DNA from: SG8-4 sp964562575
Lineage (GTDB): Bacteria > Planctomycetota > Phycisphaerae > Sedimentisphaerales > Anaerobacaceae
Direction: 5' to 3'
DNA: 43,939 bases
Assembly (NCBI GenBank): GCA_964562575.1
Contig: CAZLTY010000006.1
Location: 1 to 43,939, forward strand
The notes under the pieces were generated by a model, which had not been told where the DNA came from, ran no database searches, and was given only the letters and a program-made list of their open reading frames with translations. The position numbers and the translations under genes were made by a program. This document shows positions 7,598-16,525 of the stretch, piece after piece; the stretch's first letter is position 1; the number at the start of each line of letters is the position of its first letter.

Positions 7598-7626
7598 TTG
7601 CCAATATCCTGCACTTGTGCTATCAT
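7598..7626 (+). promoter_or_regulatory. Promoter of tRNA-Ala
   Basis: TTGCCA at 7598-7603, a 17-bp spacer, and TATCAT at 7621-7626. The tRNA begins at 7638, so transcription would start only a few bases before the mature 5' end. The stretch upstream (7387-7597) shows no supported gene. Confidence 0.7.
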
Positions 7627-7637
7627 CGACACACTTC

Positions 7638-7710
<73 letters not shown>

Positions 7711-7867
7711 TTCCCCTTGTGCTTTCAGAAGCGCCTTTAGGCACTCTAACAAACGCACTAGGTCCCGGCACGTCGAAAGAACGCCAAAACTGCTGAATCT
7801 TCAACGAACCCATATGTTCTTTGACCCTTTCTGGCAGGAATGTCAGCCGCGTTGACGGTCAAAGGAG

Positions 7868-7897
7868 TTGACATCGGACCCCATATTATGCTATTAT
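7868..7897 (+). promoter_or_regulatory. Promoter of the TolC/adaptor/permease operon
   Basis: TTGACA at 7868-7873 and TATTAT at 7892-7897 with an 18-bp spacer. This gives a 5' leader of about 95-135 nt, depending on the start codon of the TolC-like gene. It is the only good promoter I see before the six-gene operon running to 17838. Confidence 0.6.
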
Positions 7898-8037
7898 AGA
7901 CAGCGTGGCATACAGGAGCACTGTTCATAAAGTCAAATGGGAAATCCCGGTTCAAAAGGACATAGATTGCCGATAGTACCAAGAATTTGTCCAAACAGAT
8001 GTCAGGATTCGCAGCCGTCAACCGTGACACTTTCAAG

Positions 8038-10638
8038 ATGACTATCTCAGAGCCCGACATTCTGCGGACGTTGAGAAGAAAGCGTGACCGCATTGCGGCG
8101 GCTGGGTGGGTGATGCCTGTTCTGCTGGCGTCCGTCGTTATCGCCGCCGGCGGGTGTTCGCGCACAGAGCACCGACTTCAAGCGGATCGAGAGGCATACG
8201 ATGCGATCGCCGAGCGAAACCATGATCCGCGATGGCACGCGGCTGACCATAGCATCGAGATTGATCCTCGCAGTCGATACTTTGATCCCTGCGATCCGGA
8301 TCGCCCCCCGATGCCCCCGGACGATCCTGCCTCGCACGAGTACATGCGTCTGGTTGACGGGAAAAAAGGATGGAAGCACTGGCATGATAACGGTATTCGG
8401 GCTGAATTGGAGAATCCCGCGTGGCGCAAGGCACTCGCCGAATATGTCGAACTGGACGACGATGGCTCGATCAAACTCAACACCGACTCTGCGCTCAAAC
8501 TCGCTTACGTACACTCGCCGTCCCACCAGAGCCAATTGGAGACGCTCTATCTGTCTGCATTGGACGTTACGGCAGAGCGATTCCGCCTGGATACACAGTT
8601 CTTTGGCGGATATGGCGTCAGACACGACCTGAATAATGATCAACTGACCGTGGGCAGTTCATCGGCGGGGAATCCGACGCTCCAGGGACGACGGCTATTT
8701 GCCAGCGCGGGTGAGCTTTTGGTCGGATTCGCCAACTCGTTCGTGTTCGAGTTCACCGGCAGTGACACAAACTTCGCCGCTTCGCTGGCAAATTTCTCGT
8801 TCATTCAGCCATTGTTGCGCGGGGCGGGGCGGGATATCGCATTAGAACAACTGACTATTGTCGAGCGCGCCTTGCTTGCGAACCTGCGTGCTTACCATCA
8901 ATACCGCCAGGGTTTCTATACGCAAGTCGCAATTGGCGAGTTGGGTGTTGCCGGGCCGCGACGGGGCGGTGGCAGTACGGTCATCACAGGATTTTCCGGT
9001 CAGGGCTTCGTCGGCGGTTATATCGGCCTGCTGCAACAACTCCAGCGGAAGCGCAACACCGAGGACAACCTTAGCCTTCAGGAGCGGACTCTGGCACGGC
9101 TGGCAGCCTTCCAGGACATTGGCGTGATCGACCTGGTGCAAGTTGACCAGTTTCACCAGAGCATTCAAAACGAGCGAGCCGACTTACTGCAAATTCACAA
9201 TAGCTTTGAGCTGACCCTCGATCGCTACAAGACCGGTACGCTCGGCTTGCCGCCGGACCTGCCCATCGAACTGGACGACAGTCTGATTCGCCAGTTTCAA
9301 CTGGTCGCGCGCGAGGCAACCGCGGTCGAAGACGCGATTGTCACGTTGCAGGATCGTGCGGGCGGGTTGTCGGACGATGCGGGCGTCGAATCGGTTGCTC
9401 AGATGCTGACAGATGCCTCAACGCTTGTCGAGTCGGCTCGGCGCCAACTGAACGATGTATCCCCGGACCTGGCGCGTATGGAGGAGGCTGTGCCGGCTCG
9501 CGAACAAACGATGACCGGCGAGGAAAGGAGCCAGTTTCAAGCCGACAGAGAACGCCTGCGCGAGGGATTGGCGGACCTCAAACAGCAGTTCGGGCAAGTT
9601 CAGGCTGAACTAAAGATCCTTCGAGACGGACTCTCCGAGGATACCAAGAAGGTCACCTTTGAGAAGACCATCGTCTGGCTTACCGACCTGCTGCGCCTCG
9701 TTCAGGGCTCGATCCTGGTTCAGGCGCGTGCTCGCCTCGAAGCGGTCAGCGTTGAAACAATCGAATTGAACTCAAAGGACGCATACGGAGTCGCCCTGGC
9801 AAACCGCCTGGATTTCATGAACGGCCGGGCGGCACTGGTGGATAGTTGGCGGTCAATCCAGCTTGACGCCGACGCTCTGCAGTCGGTGCTTAATGTCACC
9901 GCGGATGGCGATATTCGAACGGCGCGGAACAACCCTGTCAGTTTTCGCGGCTCTACGGGAAATCTGCGGCTGGGATTGGAATTTGACGCACCTTTCACTC
10001 GACTGTTGGAACGGAACAACTATCGCCAGTCGCTGATCGACTATCAACAGAGTCGTCGCAACTTCATCCAGTCACATGACTCGCTCCACCTGGGGCTGCG
10101 CGGGTTGCTGCGACAGATTGAGCAATTGCGCTTGGACCTGGAGATTCAACGGCGTGCCGTCACAATTGCGATTCGGCGCGTTGATATGACGCGTGCAGCG
10201 TTTTATGCACCTGTGCGGCCTCCGCAGCCGGGACAACGACCCGCCCAATTCGGACCCACCGCGGCGACTAACCTTCTGACGGCGCTGGCTGCCCTGCGCA
10301 ACACACAGAACAACTTCATGGGTGTGTGGCTCAACTACTACGCGGCACGCATGCGTTTGGCGCGCGAGCTGGGTACCATGAAGCTCGACCGGGACGGCGA
10401 CTGGATAGACCATCCCGTTTCGAATTCCGACCTCACCGGCGCATCTGACAGCTATACGTCGAGCCTGCCACCCGCCCTGCCAAGCGAATGGATCGAGTTG
10501 GCGGACCGCTCACCACAGGAACCGGATGCACTGGCCTCGGCAGCGGTTGAAACATCTGACGGCCCCGTCCAGGGCCGTCCGGTCGAGGTTGACAGCCAGC
10601 ATGTGGAACTCATGAAGGAGACCGATCATGTCGACTGA
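8038..10638 (+). CDS. TolC-family outer-membrane efflux lipoprotein
   Basis: About 866 aa from ATG 8038; ATG 7999 is also possible and neither has a clear Shine-Dalgarno sequence. A basic N-region (LRRKRDR), a hydrophobic stretch (VMPVLLASVVIAAGGC) and a lipobox-like AGGC mark a lipoprotein signal. After a 140-residue polar domain rich in D and P, the body resembles outer-membrane factors: SFIQPLLRGAGRDIALEQL, long amphipathic helical stretches with regular Q/E/R/L, and a second repeat (AYGVALANRLDFMNGRAALV, then a FDAPFTRLLERNNYRQSLID segment). These proteins form the trimeric outer-membrane duct of tripartite exporters. An extra coiled-coil segment (VESARRQLNDVSPDLARMEE to LKQQFGQVQAELKILRDGLS) lies between the halves and makes it longer than E. 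coli TolC (about 490 aa). It overlaps the next gene by 11 bp (end ETDHVD). Confidence 0.85.
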   Translation: MTISEPDILRTLRRKRDRIAAAGWVMPVLLASVVIAAGGCSRTEHRLQADREAYDAIAERNHDPRWHAADHSIEIDPRSRYFDPCDPDRPPMPPDDPASHEYMRLVDGKKGWKHWHDNGIRAELENPAWRKALAEYVELDDDGSIKLNTDSALKLAYVHSPSHQSQLETLYLSALDVTAERFRLDTQFFGGYGVRHDLNNDQLTVGSSSAGNPTLQGRRLFASAGELLVGFANSFVFEFTGSDTNFAASLANFSFIQPLLRGAGRDIALEQLTIVERALLANLRAYHQYRQGFYTQVAIGELGVAGPRRGGGSTVITGFSGQGFVGGYIGLLQQLQRKRNTEDNLSLQERTLARLAAFQDIGVIDLVQVDQFHQSIQNERADLLQIHNSFELTLDRYKTGTLGLPPDLPIELDDSLIRQFQLVAREATAVEDAIVTLQDRAGGLSDDAGVESVAQMLTDASTLVESARRQLNDVSPDLARMEEAVPAREQTMTGEERSQFQADRERLREGLADLKQQFGQVQAELKILRDGLSEDTKKVTFEKTIVWLTDLLRLVQGSILVQARARLEAVSVETIELNSKDAYGVALANRLDFMNGRAALVDSWRSIQLDADALQSVLNVTADGDIRTARNNPVSFRGSTGNLRLGLEFDAPFTRLLERNNYRQSLIDYQQSRRNFIQSHDSLHLGLRGLLRQIEQLRLDLEIQRRAVTIAIRRVDMTRAAFYAPVRPPQPGQRPAQFGPTAATNLLTALAALRNTQNNFMGVWLNYYAARMRLARELGTMKLDRDGDWIDHPVSNSDLTGASDSYTSSLPPALPSEWIELADRSPQEPDALASAAVETSDGPVQGRPVEVDSQHVELMKETDHVD

Positions 10639-12100
10639 CATGCCTCCGAAGAGACAAAATTCGCAGGCTCACAGCCGCCCTCAGAAATCTCCAGGCGCCC
10701 GACACTGGAAACGGGGTTTGCTTCTGATCGGCATGGTCGCTGTGTTGGCGTTGGCTGTCGCGCTGATCCCCGGGGCCATGTCTGACGGCGAATCCGGTCC
10801 CACGTTGACGCACACGATTGCGCGCGGCGACCTGGTTGTCTCAGTCACCGAACAGGGGACCCTAGAGAGCTCCAACAACACGGAAATCAAGTGTAAGGTG
10901 CGCGGCTACAGCACCGTTACCTGGGTGATCGCCGGCGGTACGGTTGTGCAGGCGGGCGACGAGTTGGTCAGGTTGGATACCAAGCGAATTGAGGATGCTA
11001 TCAGTCTGCAAACGACGAATTTTCATACAGCGGCTGCCACCCTCGCACAGTCCAAGGCTGAGGTGGCCAAAGCCCAGATCGCCATCCCGGCGTATCTGGA
11101 GGGCAGTTATAAAGCGCAGTTGAAGTCGTTGGACAGGGGATTGACGATTGCCAGGACGAATCTTCAGACCGCTGAGAAGATGCTGGCCAATTCCAATAAG
11201 TTGTTTAAGCGTGGCTACGTTACGGAATTGGAGGTCGAGGGCAATGCCTTCACGGTCACTCAGGCCCAACTGGAACTGGAGGTCGCAGAGACCGAGATCG
11301 ACGTACTAAAGAAATACACCAAGGAAATGCGGCTGGAGACACTGAACGGCAACCTGAAGGCATCCAAATCAAAGCTGCAAGCGGATGAGGCGGGGTACGC
11401 CATGGATGAGGCGCGTCTCGTTCGTGCCAAGGAGGAACTTGAGAACTGCGTCATTAAGGCCGACAGGAGCGGCTTGGTGATTTACCCCTCGGCTGCCGCG
11501 TGGAAGCAAACACCCGACATCACGGAGGGTGCGACCGTACGTAAGGATCAGGTCCTGCTGCTCATGCCCGATCTGGCGAAGATGCAGGTAAAGGTCGGAA
11601 TACACGAGTCCATCGTCGACCGCGTCAAGCCGGGACAGGCGGCCCGGATTACGTTGCCGGACAGGACGCTCGACGGGGAGGTTTCCTCTGTGTCCCCGGT
11701 CACGCGACCGGCCGGTTGGTGGACCGGAAATGTGGTGAAATACGACACGATCATCGAGCTTGCCCCGGAACAGGGGCTCAAGCCAGGCATGAGCGCAGAG
11801 GTCGAAGTGATCATGGACCGGTACGAGAACGTGCTGACCATACCCGTGGCCGCAGTCGTGGAAACGACCGACGGTGACTTCTGTTGGGTCAGGACGGCCG
11901 AGGGAGCCGTACGACGTCCCCTGCAACTCGGTGACAGCAACGATTCGTTCATTGTGGTCAAGGCAGGTTTGAAGCAAGGCGAAGCAGTCGTACTCAATGC
12001 GCTGGCCCTTATTGACCAGGCACAAGATGAGGTGCTCAAACCACTCGAGGACACAAAGCCGCGCAGGCCTGTGATACCGGAGACCGATCATGTCGACTGA
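10628..12100 (+). CDS. HlyD/MacA-type periplasmic adaptor protein, paralogue 1
   Basis: 490 aa. One N-terminal membrane helix (GLLLIGMVAVLALAVALIPG, about 30-49) anchors a periplasmic adaptor. The first lipoyl half is KVRGYSTVTWVIAGGTVVQA with GDELVRLDT (about 90-118). A long helical hairpin with two coiled-coil arms follows (about 120-270). The second lipoyl half starts at CVIKADRSGLVIYP, then comes a beta-barrel domain (MQVKVGIHESIVDRVKPGQA, GEVSSVSPVTRPAG) and a membrane-proximal domain (VLTIPVAAVVET). Such adaptors link an inner-membrane pump to a TolC duct. Start and stop both sit in 11-bp overlaps with its neighbours (ATGTCGACTGA). It is the first of four paralogues in tandem. Confidence 0.9.
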   Translation: MSTDMPPKRQNSQAHSRPQKSPGARHWKRGLLLIGMVAVLALAVALIPGAMSDGESGPTLTHTIARGDLVVSVTEQGTLESSNNTEIKCKVRGYSTVTWVIAGGTVVQAGDELVRLDTKRIEDAISLQTTNFHTAAATLAQSKAEVAKAQIAIPAYLEGSYKAQLKSLDRGLTIARTNLQTAEKMLANSNKLFKRGYVTELEVEGNAFTVTQAQLELEVAETEIDVLKKYTKEMRLETLNGNLKASKSKLQADEAGYAMDEARLVRAKEELENCVIKADRSGLVIYPSAAAWKQTPDITEGATVRKDQVLLLMPDLAKMQVKVGIHESIVDRVKPGQAARITLPDRTLDGEVSSVSPVTRPAGWWTGNVVKYDTIIELAPEQGLKPGMSAEVEVIMDRYENVLTIPVAAVVETTDGDFCWVRTAEGAVRRPLQLGDSNDSFIVVKAGLKQGEAVVLNALALIDQAQDEVLKPLEDTKPRRPVIPETDHVD

Positions 12101-13532
12101 CGCCGGTTCAGAAACGCCGCTCGCGCAGCAACGCCCTGATCCACCGGCCGCGCCCGGCCGGCGCTGGATACCTGCGCTACTGGCGATCGGCGGGGTCGGA
12201 GTGTTGGCATCGGCTGCCATGCTGATGCCACGGTCCGGTTCATCACAGCAGATCGGTCCTGAGCTGACCCACACGATCACGCGTGGCGAACTTATCATCA
12301 CGGTCACCGAACAGGGAACCCTGGAGAGCGCTGACAACACGCAGGTCAAATGCAGAGTGCGCGGTCACAACACCATCATCTGGGTAATCGAGAGTGGGAC
12401 CGTGGTCAAACCGGGAGATGAACTGGTGCGATTGGATACACTGGCCATCGAAGACGCCATCGCTGAACGCACGAAGTATGCTCATTTGACGAGGTCAGGA
12501 GCCGAACGAGCCAAAGCGAATGTGGCCCGAGCCCAACTCGCCATCCCGGAGTACCTGGAAGGTAGGTATCGCACCCAGTTCATGACGCTGGAGAAGGACC
12601 TGGTCATTGCCCGGTCGAACCTGCTTACTGCACAGAACATGCTTGCCCATGCCGAGAGGATGGCTGAGCGGGGCTACGTCAGTGGATTAGAAGTCGAAGA
12701 GAAGACGTTCGCAGTCACACAAGCCGAGTTGAACGTAGACGTCAAGAAGACCCAAGTCGATGTGCTGGAACAATTCAGCAAGGCCATGGAGCTGGAAACA
12801 CTCAATGGCGATTTGAATGCAGCCAAAGCAAGGTTCGCCGCAGAGGGCGAACGGGCCCAAATGGATGCCGAGCGTCGCGATCTCGCGTTGGCCGAGCTCA
12901 AGCACTGCGTTGTCAAGGCCGAACGAGGTGGCCTGGTGATTTACCCCGTGGCTGAAAAGTGGAAGAGAGCGCCTAAGATTGAAGAAGGTGCGACCGTGCA
13001 CCGGGATCAAACCCTGTTGCTCATGCCTGACCTGTCTCAGATGCAGGTGAAGGTCGGCATTCATGAGTCAATTGTCGAGCGTATCAAGCCGGGGCTGGCC
13101 GCCAGGGTCACGCTGCCGGACAAGACGCTGGATGGGGAGGTTGCCGGGTGGTGGACTGGAAATGTGGTGAAATACGACACGATCATTGCGCTGCCCTCGG
13201 TCCAAGGGCTCAAGCCCGGTATGAGCGCCGAGGTTGAGGTGATCGTTGATCGGCACGAGGACGTGCTGACGATTCCTGTAACCGCGGTGGTAGAAACTGC
13301 GCAGGGAGACTTCTGTTGGGTCAAGACGGTCGATGGAGCAAAACGCAGGTCGCTGCGACTCGGTGACAGCAACAACAATTTCATTGTCGTTGAGGCGGGC
13401 CTGGAGGAAGGAGAAGAGATCGTGCCCGATCCGCTTGCCTCCATTGGGCAAGCACAAGCGGAGGTACTGAAACCCCTTGACAAAGCAGCGTCGCGCGAGC
13501 CGATGAACCGGGAGACCAATCATGTCGACTGA
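12090..13532 (+). CDS. HlyD/MacA-type periplasmic adaptor protein, paralogue 2 (internal deletion)
   Basis: 480 aa, with the same architecture as paralogue 1: membrane helix about 27-46 (IPALLAIGGVGVLASAAMLM), lipoyl halves (KCRVRGHNTIIWVIESGTVV; CVVKAERGGLVIYP), a coiled-coil hairpin, and a beta-barrel. It differs by a clean deletion in the barrel: the others read DGEV-(S/L)SV(S/A)(P/S)VT(R/E)PAG, whereas this one reads LDGEVAGWWTGNVVKYD and lacks about nine residues. The reading frame is preserved. The deletion falls in a segment conserved in the other three copies, so it may alter or impair partner binding. The gene is coupled to both neighbours by the 11-bp ATGTCGACTGA overlap. Confidence 0.9.
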   Translation: MSTDAGSETPLAQQRPDPPAAPGRRWIPALLAIGGVGVLASAAMLMPRSGSSQQIGPELTHTITRGELIITVTEQGTLESADNTQVKCRVRGHNTIIWVIESGTVVKPGDELVRLDTLAIEDAIAERTKYAHLTRSGAERAKANVARAQLAIPEYLEGRYRTQFMTLEKDLVIARSNLLTAQNMLAHAERMAERGYVSGLEVEEKTFAVTQAELNVDVKKTQVDVLEQFSKAMELETLNGDLNAAKARFAAEGERAQMDAERRDLALAELKHCVVKAERGGLVIYPVAEKWKRAPKIEEGATVHRDQTLLLMPDLSQMQVKVGIHESIVERIKPGLAARVTLPDKTLDGEVAGWWTGNVVKYDTIIALPSVQGLKPGMSAEVEVIVDRHEDVLTIPVTAVVETAQGDFCWVKTVDGAKRRSLRLGDSNNNFIVVEAGLEEGEEIVPDPLASIGQAQAEVLKPLDKAASREPMNRETNHVD

Positions 13533-14970
13533 CGTGCTTGAAGGGATCCAGCGTCACTCACCAAGCCGATGGAGAAGACGTACTCTGCTTACGATTGGTG
13601 TTGTCGCTGTGGTTGCCTCGGCTGTCGCGCTGATCTCAGGTGTCGGTTCGTCGCGGCAGAACAATCCTGAGCTGACTCACACAATCACGCGTGGCGACCT
13701 GGTCGTCACAGTGACCGAACAGGGGACTCTGGAGAGCGCCGACAACACGGAGATAAAATGCAAAGTCCGAGGGCATAGCACCGTCATCTGGGTCATCGAA
13801 AGCGGAACACAAGTCAAGCCGGGTGATGAATTGGTGTGTCTGGACACGCTGGCCATCGAAGACGCCATCAACGAACGCACCAAGTATGCGCATTGGTCGA
13901 GGTCCTCGGCCGAACGATCCAAAGCGAACGTGGTCAGAGCAGAACTCGCCATCTCGGAGTACCTGGAGGGCCGATATCGCACGCAGTTGATGACCCTGGA
14001 GAAGGACCTGGCCATTGCCATGTCGAACCAGCGTACCGCGCAGAACATGCTGGCTCATGCACAGGCCATGGCCGAGCGCGGCTACGTCAGTGGATTAGAC
14101 GTCGAAGACAAGACGTTCGCACGCACACGCGCTGAGTTGAACGTGAATGTCACGAACATCCAAATCGATGTCCTGCAACGATTCACCAAGGCCATGGAGC
14201 TGGAAACGCTCAAGGGCGACTTGAACGCCGCCAGAGCCAGACATGCCGCGAACCAGGAACGGGCCGAAATGGATGCGGCGCGCCGCGATCTGGCAGTGGT
14301 GGAACTCGGGTACTGCGTCATGAAGGCCGAACAAAGCGGCCTGGTGATTTACCCCTCTCTGGCAGCGTGGAAGAAGGCACCCGATATCGAAGAAGGTGCG
14401 ACAGTGCACCGGAATCAAACCCTGTTGCTCATGCCCGACCTGTCCAAGATGCAGGTGAAGGTCGGCATTCACGAATCCATTATTGACCGCATCAAGCCGG
14501 GACTGGCTGCTCGGATCACGCTGACGGACAAGACGCTGGACGGCGAGGTTCTCTCGGTGGCCTCGGTCACCCGGCCGGCCGGCTGGTGGACCGGAAACGT
14601 GGTGAAATACGATACGGTCATCAAGCTGCCCCCGGTTTCAGGGCTCAAGCCCGGCATGAGCGCCGAGGTGGAGGTGATCATCGATCGGCACGAGGATGTG
14701 CTGACCATACCCGCCGATGCAGTGGTAGAGACGTGGCAGGGAACATTCTGTTGGATCAACACTGCTGCGGGCATAAAACAACGTCGGACATTGCAGCTCG
14801 GTGACACCAACGACAAGTCCATTGTGGTCAAGGCGGGTCTAGAGGAGGCCGATGAGGTCGTGCTCGATCCACTGGCCTCCATTGCCGAAGCGCGAGTTTT
14901 GGCCCTGAAACCACTCGACCAAGCCGCGCCACGCGCGCCGGTGAACTCGGAGGCCGATCATGTCGACTGA
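13522..14970 (+). CDS. HlyD/MacA-type periplasmic adaptor protein, paralogue 3
   Basis: 482 aa. The N-terminus is short and basic (RWRRRTLLTIG) before the membrane helix VVAVVASAVALIS. The lipoyl halves are KVRGHSTVIWVIESGTQVKP and CVMKAEQSGLVIYP. The hairpin region is closest by eye to paralogues 2 and 4 (EYLEGRYRTQLMTLEKDLAI). The barrel is complete, with VLSVASVTRPAGWWTGNVVK. The MP-domain VLTIPADAVVETWQGTFCWI ends at DHVD in the 11-bp overlap. The expected role is an inner-membrane-anchored adaptor docking to the TolC-like protein encoded first in the operon. Confidence 0.9.
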   Translation: MSTDVLEGIQRHSPSRWRRRTLLTIGVVAVVASAVALISGVGSSRQNNPELTHTITRGDLVVTVTEQGTLESADNTEIKCKVRGHSTVIWVIESGTQVKPGDELVCLDTLAIEDAINERTKYAHWSRSSAERSKANVVRAELAISEYLEGRYRTQLMTLEKDLAIAMSNQRTAQNMLAHAQAMAERGYVSGLDVEDKTFARTRAELNVNVTNIQIDVLQRFTKAMELETLKGDLNAARARHAANQERAEMDAARRDLAVVELGYCVMKAEQSGLVIYPSLAAWKKAPDIEEGATVHRNQTLLLMPDLSKMQVKVGIHESIIDRIKPGLAARITLTDKTLDGEVLSVASVTRPAGWWTGNVVKYDTVIKLPPVSGLKPGMSAEVEVIIDRHEDVLTIPADAVVETWQGTFCWINTAAGIKQRRTLQLGDTNDKSIVVKAGLEEADEVVLDPLASIAEARVLALKPLDQAAPRAPVNSEADHVD

Positions 14971-16525
14971 CGTACATCCAAAGACCGCACCGGTGCAACG
15001 CCGCAGGGCTCGCCCGGGTTCCTCACCAGGTCGATGGCGCAAACGCACGTGGCTGGCAATCGGACTGGTTGCCGTCGCTGCGTCGGCTGCCGTACTGATC
15101 CCGGATGTTGGTTCGTCGCGACAGAGCGGTCCAAGGCTGACTCACACGGTCACTCGCGGCGATCTGATCGTAACGGTCACCGAACGGGGGACTCTGGAGA
15201 GTTCCGTCAATACGGAAATAAAGTGCAAGGTCCGAGGTGGGGAGATTCCCATAACCTGGGTAATCGAGGGCGGTACGGAGGTGAAGCCGGGAGATGAGCT
15301 GGTCAGGTTGGAGACACTGGCATTCGAAGACCGATTTAACGAAATGTCGAAGTATCATCATTTGACGAGGTCCGGAGCCGAACGCTCCAAGGCTGATGTG
15401 GCCAGAGCACAACTCGCAATCTCGGAGTACCTGGAAGGCAGGTATCGTACGCAATTGATGACCCTGGAGAAGGACCTGGCGATTGCCCAGTCGAACCAGC
15501 GCACTGCACAGAACATGCTTAGCCATGCCGAAACGATGGCTGAGCGAGGCTACATAAGTGAATTAGAAGTCCAGGACAAAACGTTCGCGGTCACACAAGC
15601 TGAGTTGAGCGTAGGAGTCAAGAAGACCGAGATCGATGTTCTGAAAGATTTCACCAAGGCAATGGAGTTGGAAACGCTAAACGGCGAATTGAACGCAGGC
15701 AAGGCAAGACACGAAGCGGACAAGGAGCGGGTCAAACTGTTAGCGGCTCAAGTCGACCTCGCGTTGGCGGATATCGAGAACTGCGCCGTGAAGGCCGAAA
15801 ATAGCGGCATGGTGATCTATCCCACGGGCAAACCATGGGAGTATGTACCCGAGATCGAAGAAGGTGCGACCGTGCATATGGGTCAAACCCTGCTGCTCAT
15901 GCCCGATCTGTCCAAGATGCAGGTAAAGATCAGTATTCACGAATCCTTCATCGATCGTATGAGGCCGGGGCTGGCAGCCCGAGTTGCGTTGCCGGACAGG
16001 ACGCTTTGCGGTGAGGTCTCCTCCGTGGCTTCGGTCACTGAGCCGGCTGGTGAGTGGAACGGATACGTGGTGAAATACGATACGCTCATTGCGCTTCCGT
16101 CGGTTCCAGGGCTCAGACCCGGCATGAGCACAGAGGTTGAAGTGATCCTCGATAGGCACGAGAACGTGCTGACGATACCCGTCGCCGCGGTCGTAGAAAC
16201 CGCGCAGGGAGACTTCTGTTGGGTCAAGGCGGCCGAGGGAGTAGAACGGCGTTCGCTACAACTCGGCGACACCAACAACGTGTTCACTGTTGTCAGGGCA
16301 GGTCTGAAAGAGGCCGACAAGGTCGTGCTCAATCCGTTCGCCTTCCAGGAAGCCCGGGCATTGGCCGCGAAACCACGTGACCAAGCAGAGCCGCGCGAGC
16401 CGAAGTCCGCAGAGGCGCCGGATTCCGGCGCCAAGCCGAAATCGCCCGGCAACGTGAACAAACAAAAGTCCAAATCGCAAGGGGTCAAGACCAGGCAAGT
16501 GGATTCGCAATCGACAAAGAAATGA
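14960..16525 (+). CDS. HlyD/MacA-type periplasmic adaptor protein, paralogue 4 with basic C-terminal tail
   Basis: 521 aa. The domains are the same as in paralogues 1-3, with a small insertion in the first lipoyl half (KVRGGEIPITWVIEGGTEVK). Its C-terminal extension of about 40 residues is rich in K, S, P and Q (EAPDSGAKPKSPGNVNKQKS onward) and is absent from the others. As the last copy, its end lacks the DHVD junction and instead overlaps the permease gene by the usual 4 bp (ATGA). The tail is probably disordered and periplasmic. One membrane helix (WLAIGLVAVAASAAVLIP) lies at about 31-48. Confidence 0.9.
   Translation: MSTDVHPKTAPVQRRRARPGSSPGRWRKRTWLAIGLVAVAASAAVLIPDVGSSRQSGPRLTHTVTRGDLIVTVTERGTLESSVNTEIKCKVRGGEIPITWVIEGGTEVKPGDELVRLETLAFEDRFNEMSKYHHLTRSGAERSKADVARAQLAISEYLEGRYRTQLMTLEKDLAIAQSNQRTAQNMLSHAETMAERGYISELEVQDKTFAVTQAELSVGVKKTEIDVLKDFTKAMELETLNGELNAGKARHEADKERVKLLAAQVDLALADIENCAVKAENSGMVIYPTGKPWEYVPEIEEGATVHMGQTLLLMPDLSKMQVKISIHESFIDRMRPGLAARVALPDRTLCGEVSSVASVTEPAGEWNGYVVKYDTLIALPSVPGLRPGMSTEVEVILDRHENVLTIPVAAVVETAQGDFCWVKAAEGVERRSLQLGDTNNVFTVVRAGLKEADKVVLNPFAFQEARALAAKPRDQAEPREPKSAEAPDSGAKPKSPGNVNKQKSKSQGVKTRQVDSQSTKK

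Noticed and set aside
11369..12349. 326-codon antisense frame across an adaptor junction
   Set aside because: Similar antisense frames recur at each adaptor copy because the genes are paralogous, so their repetition is not evidence of coding.
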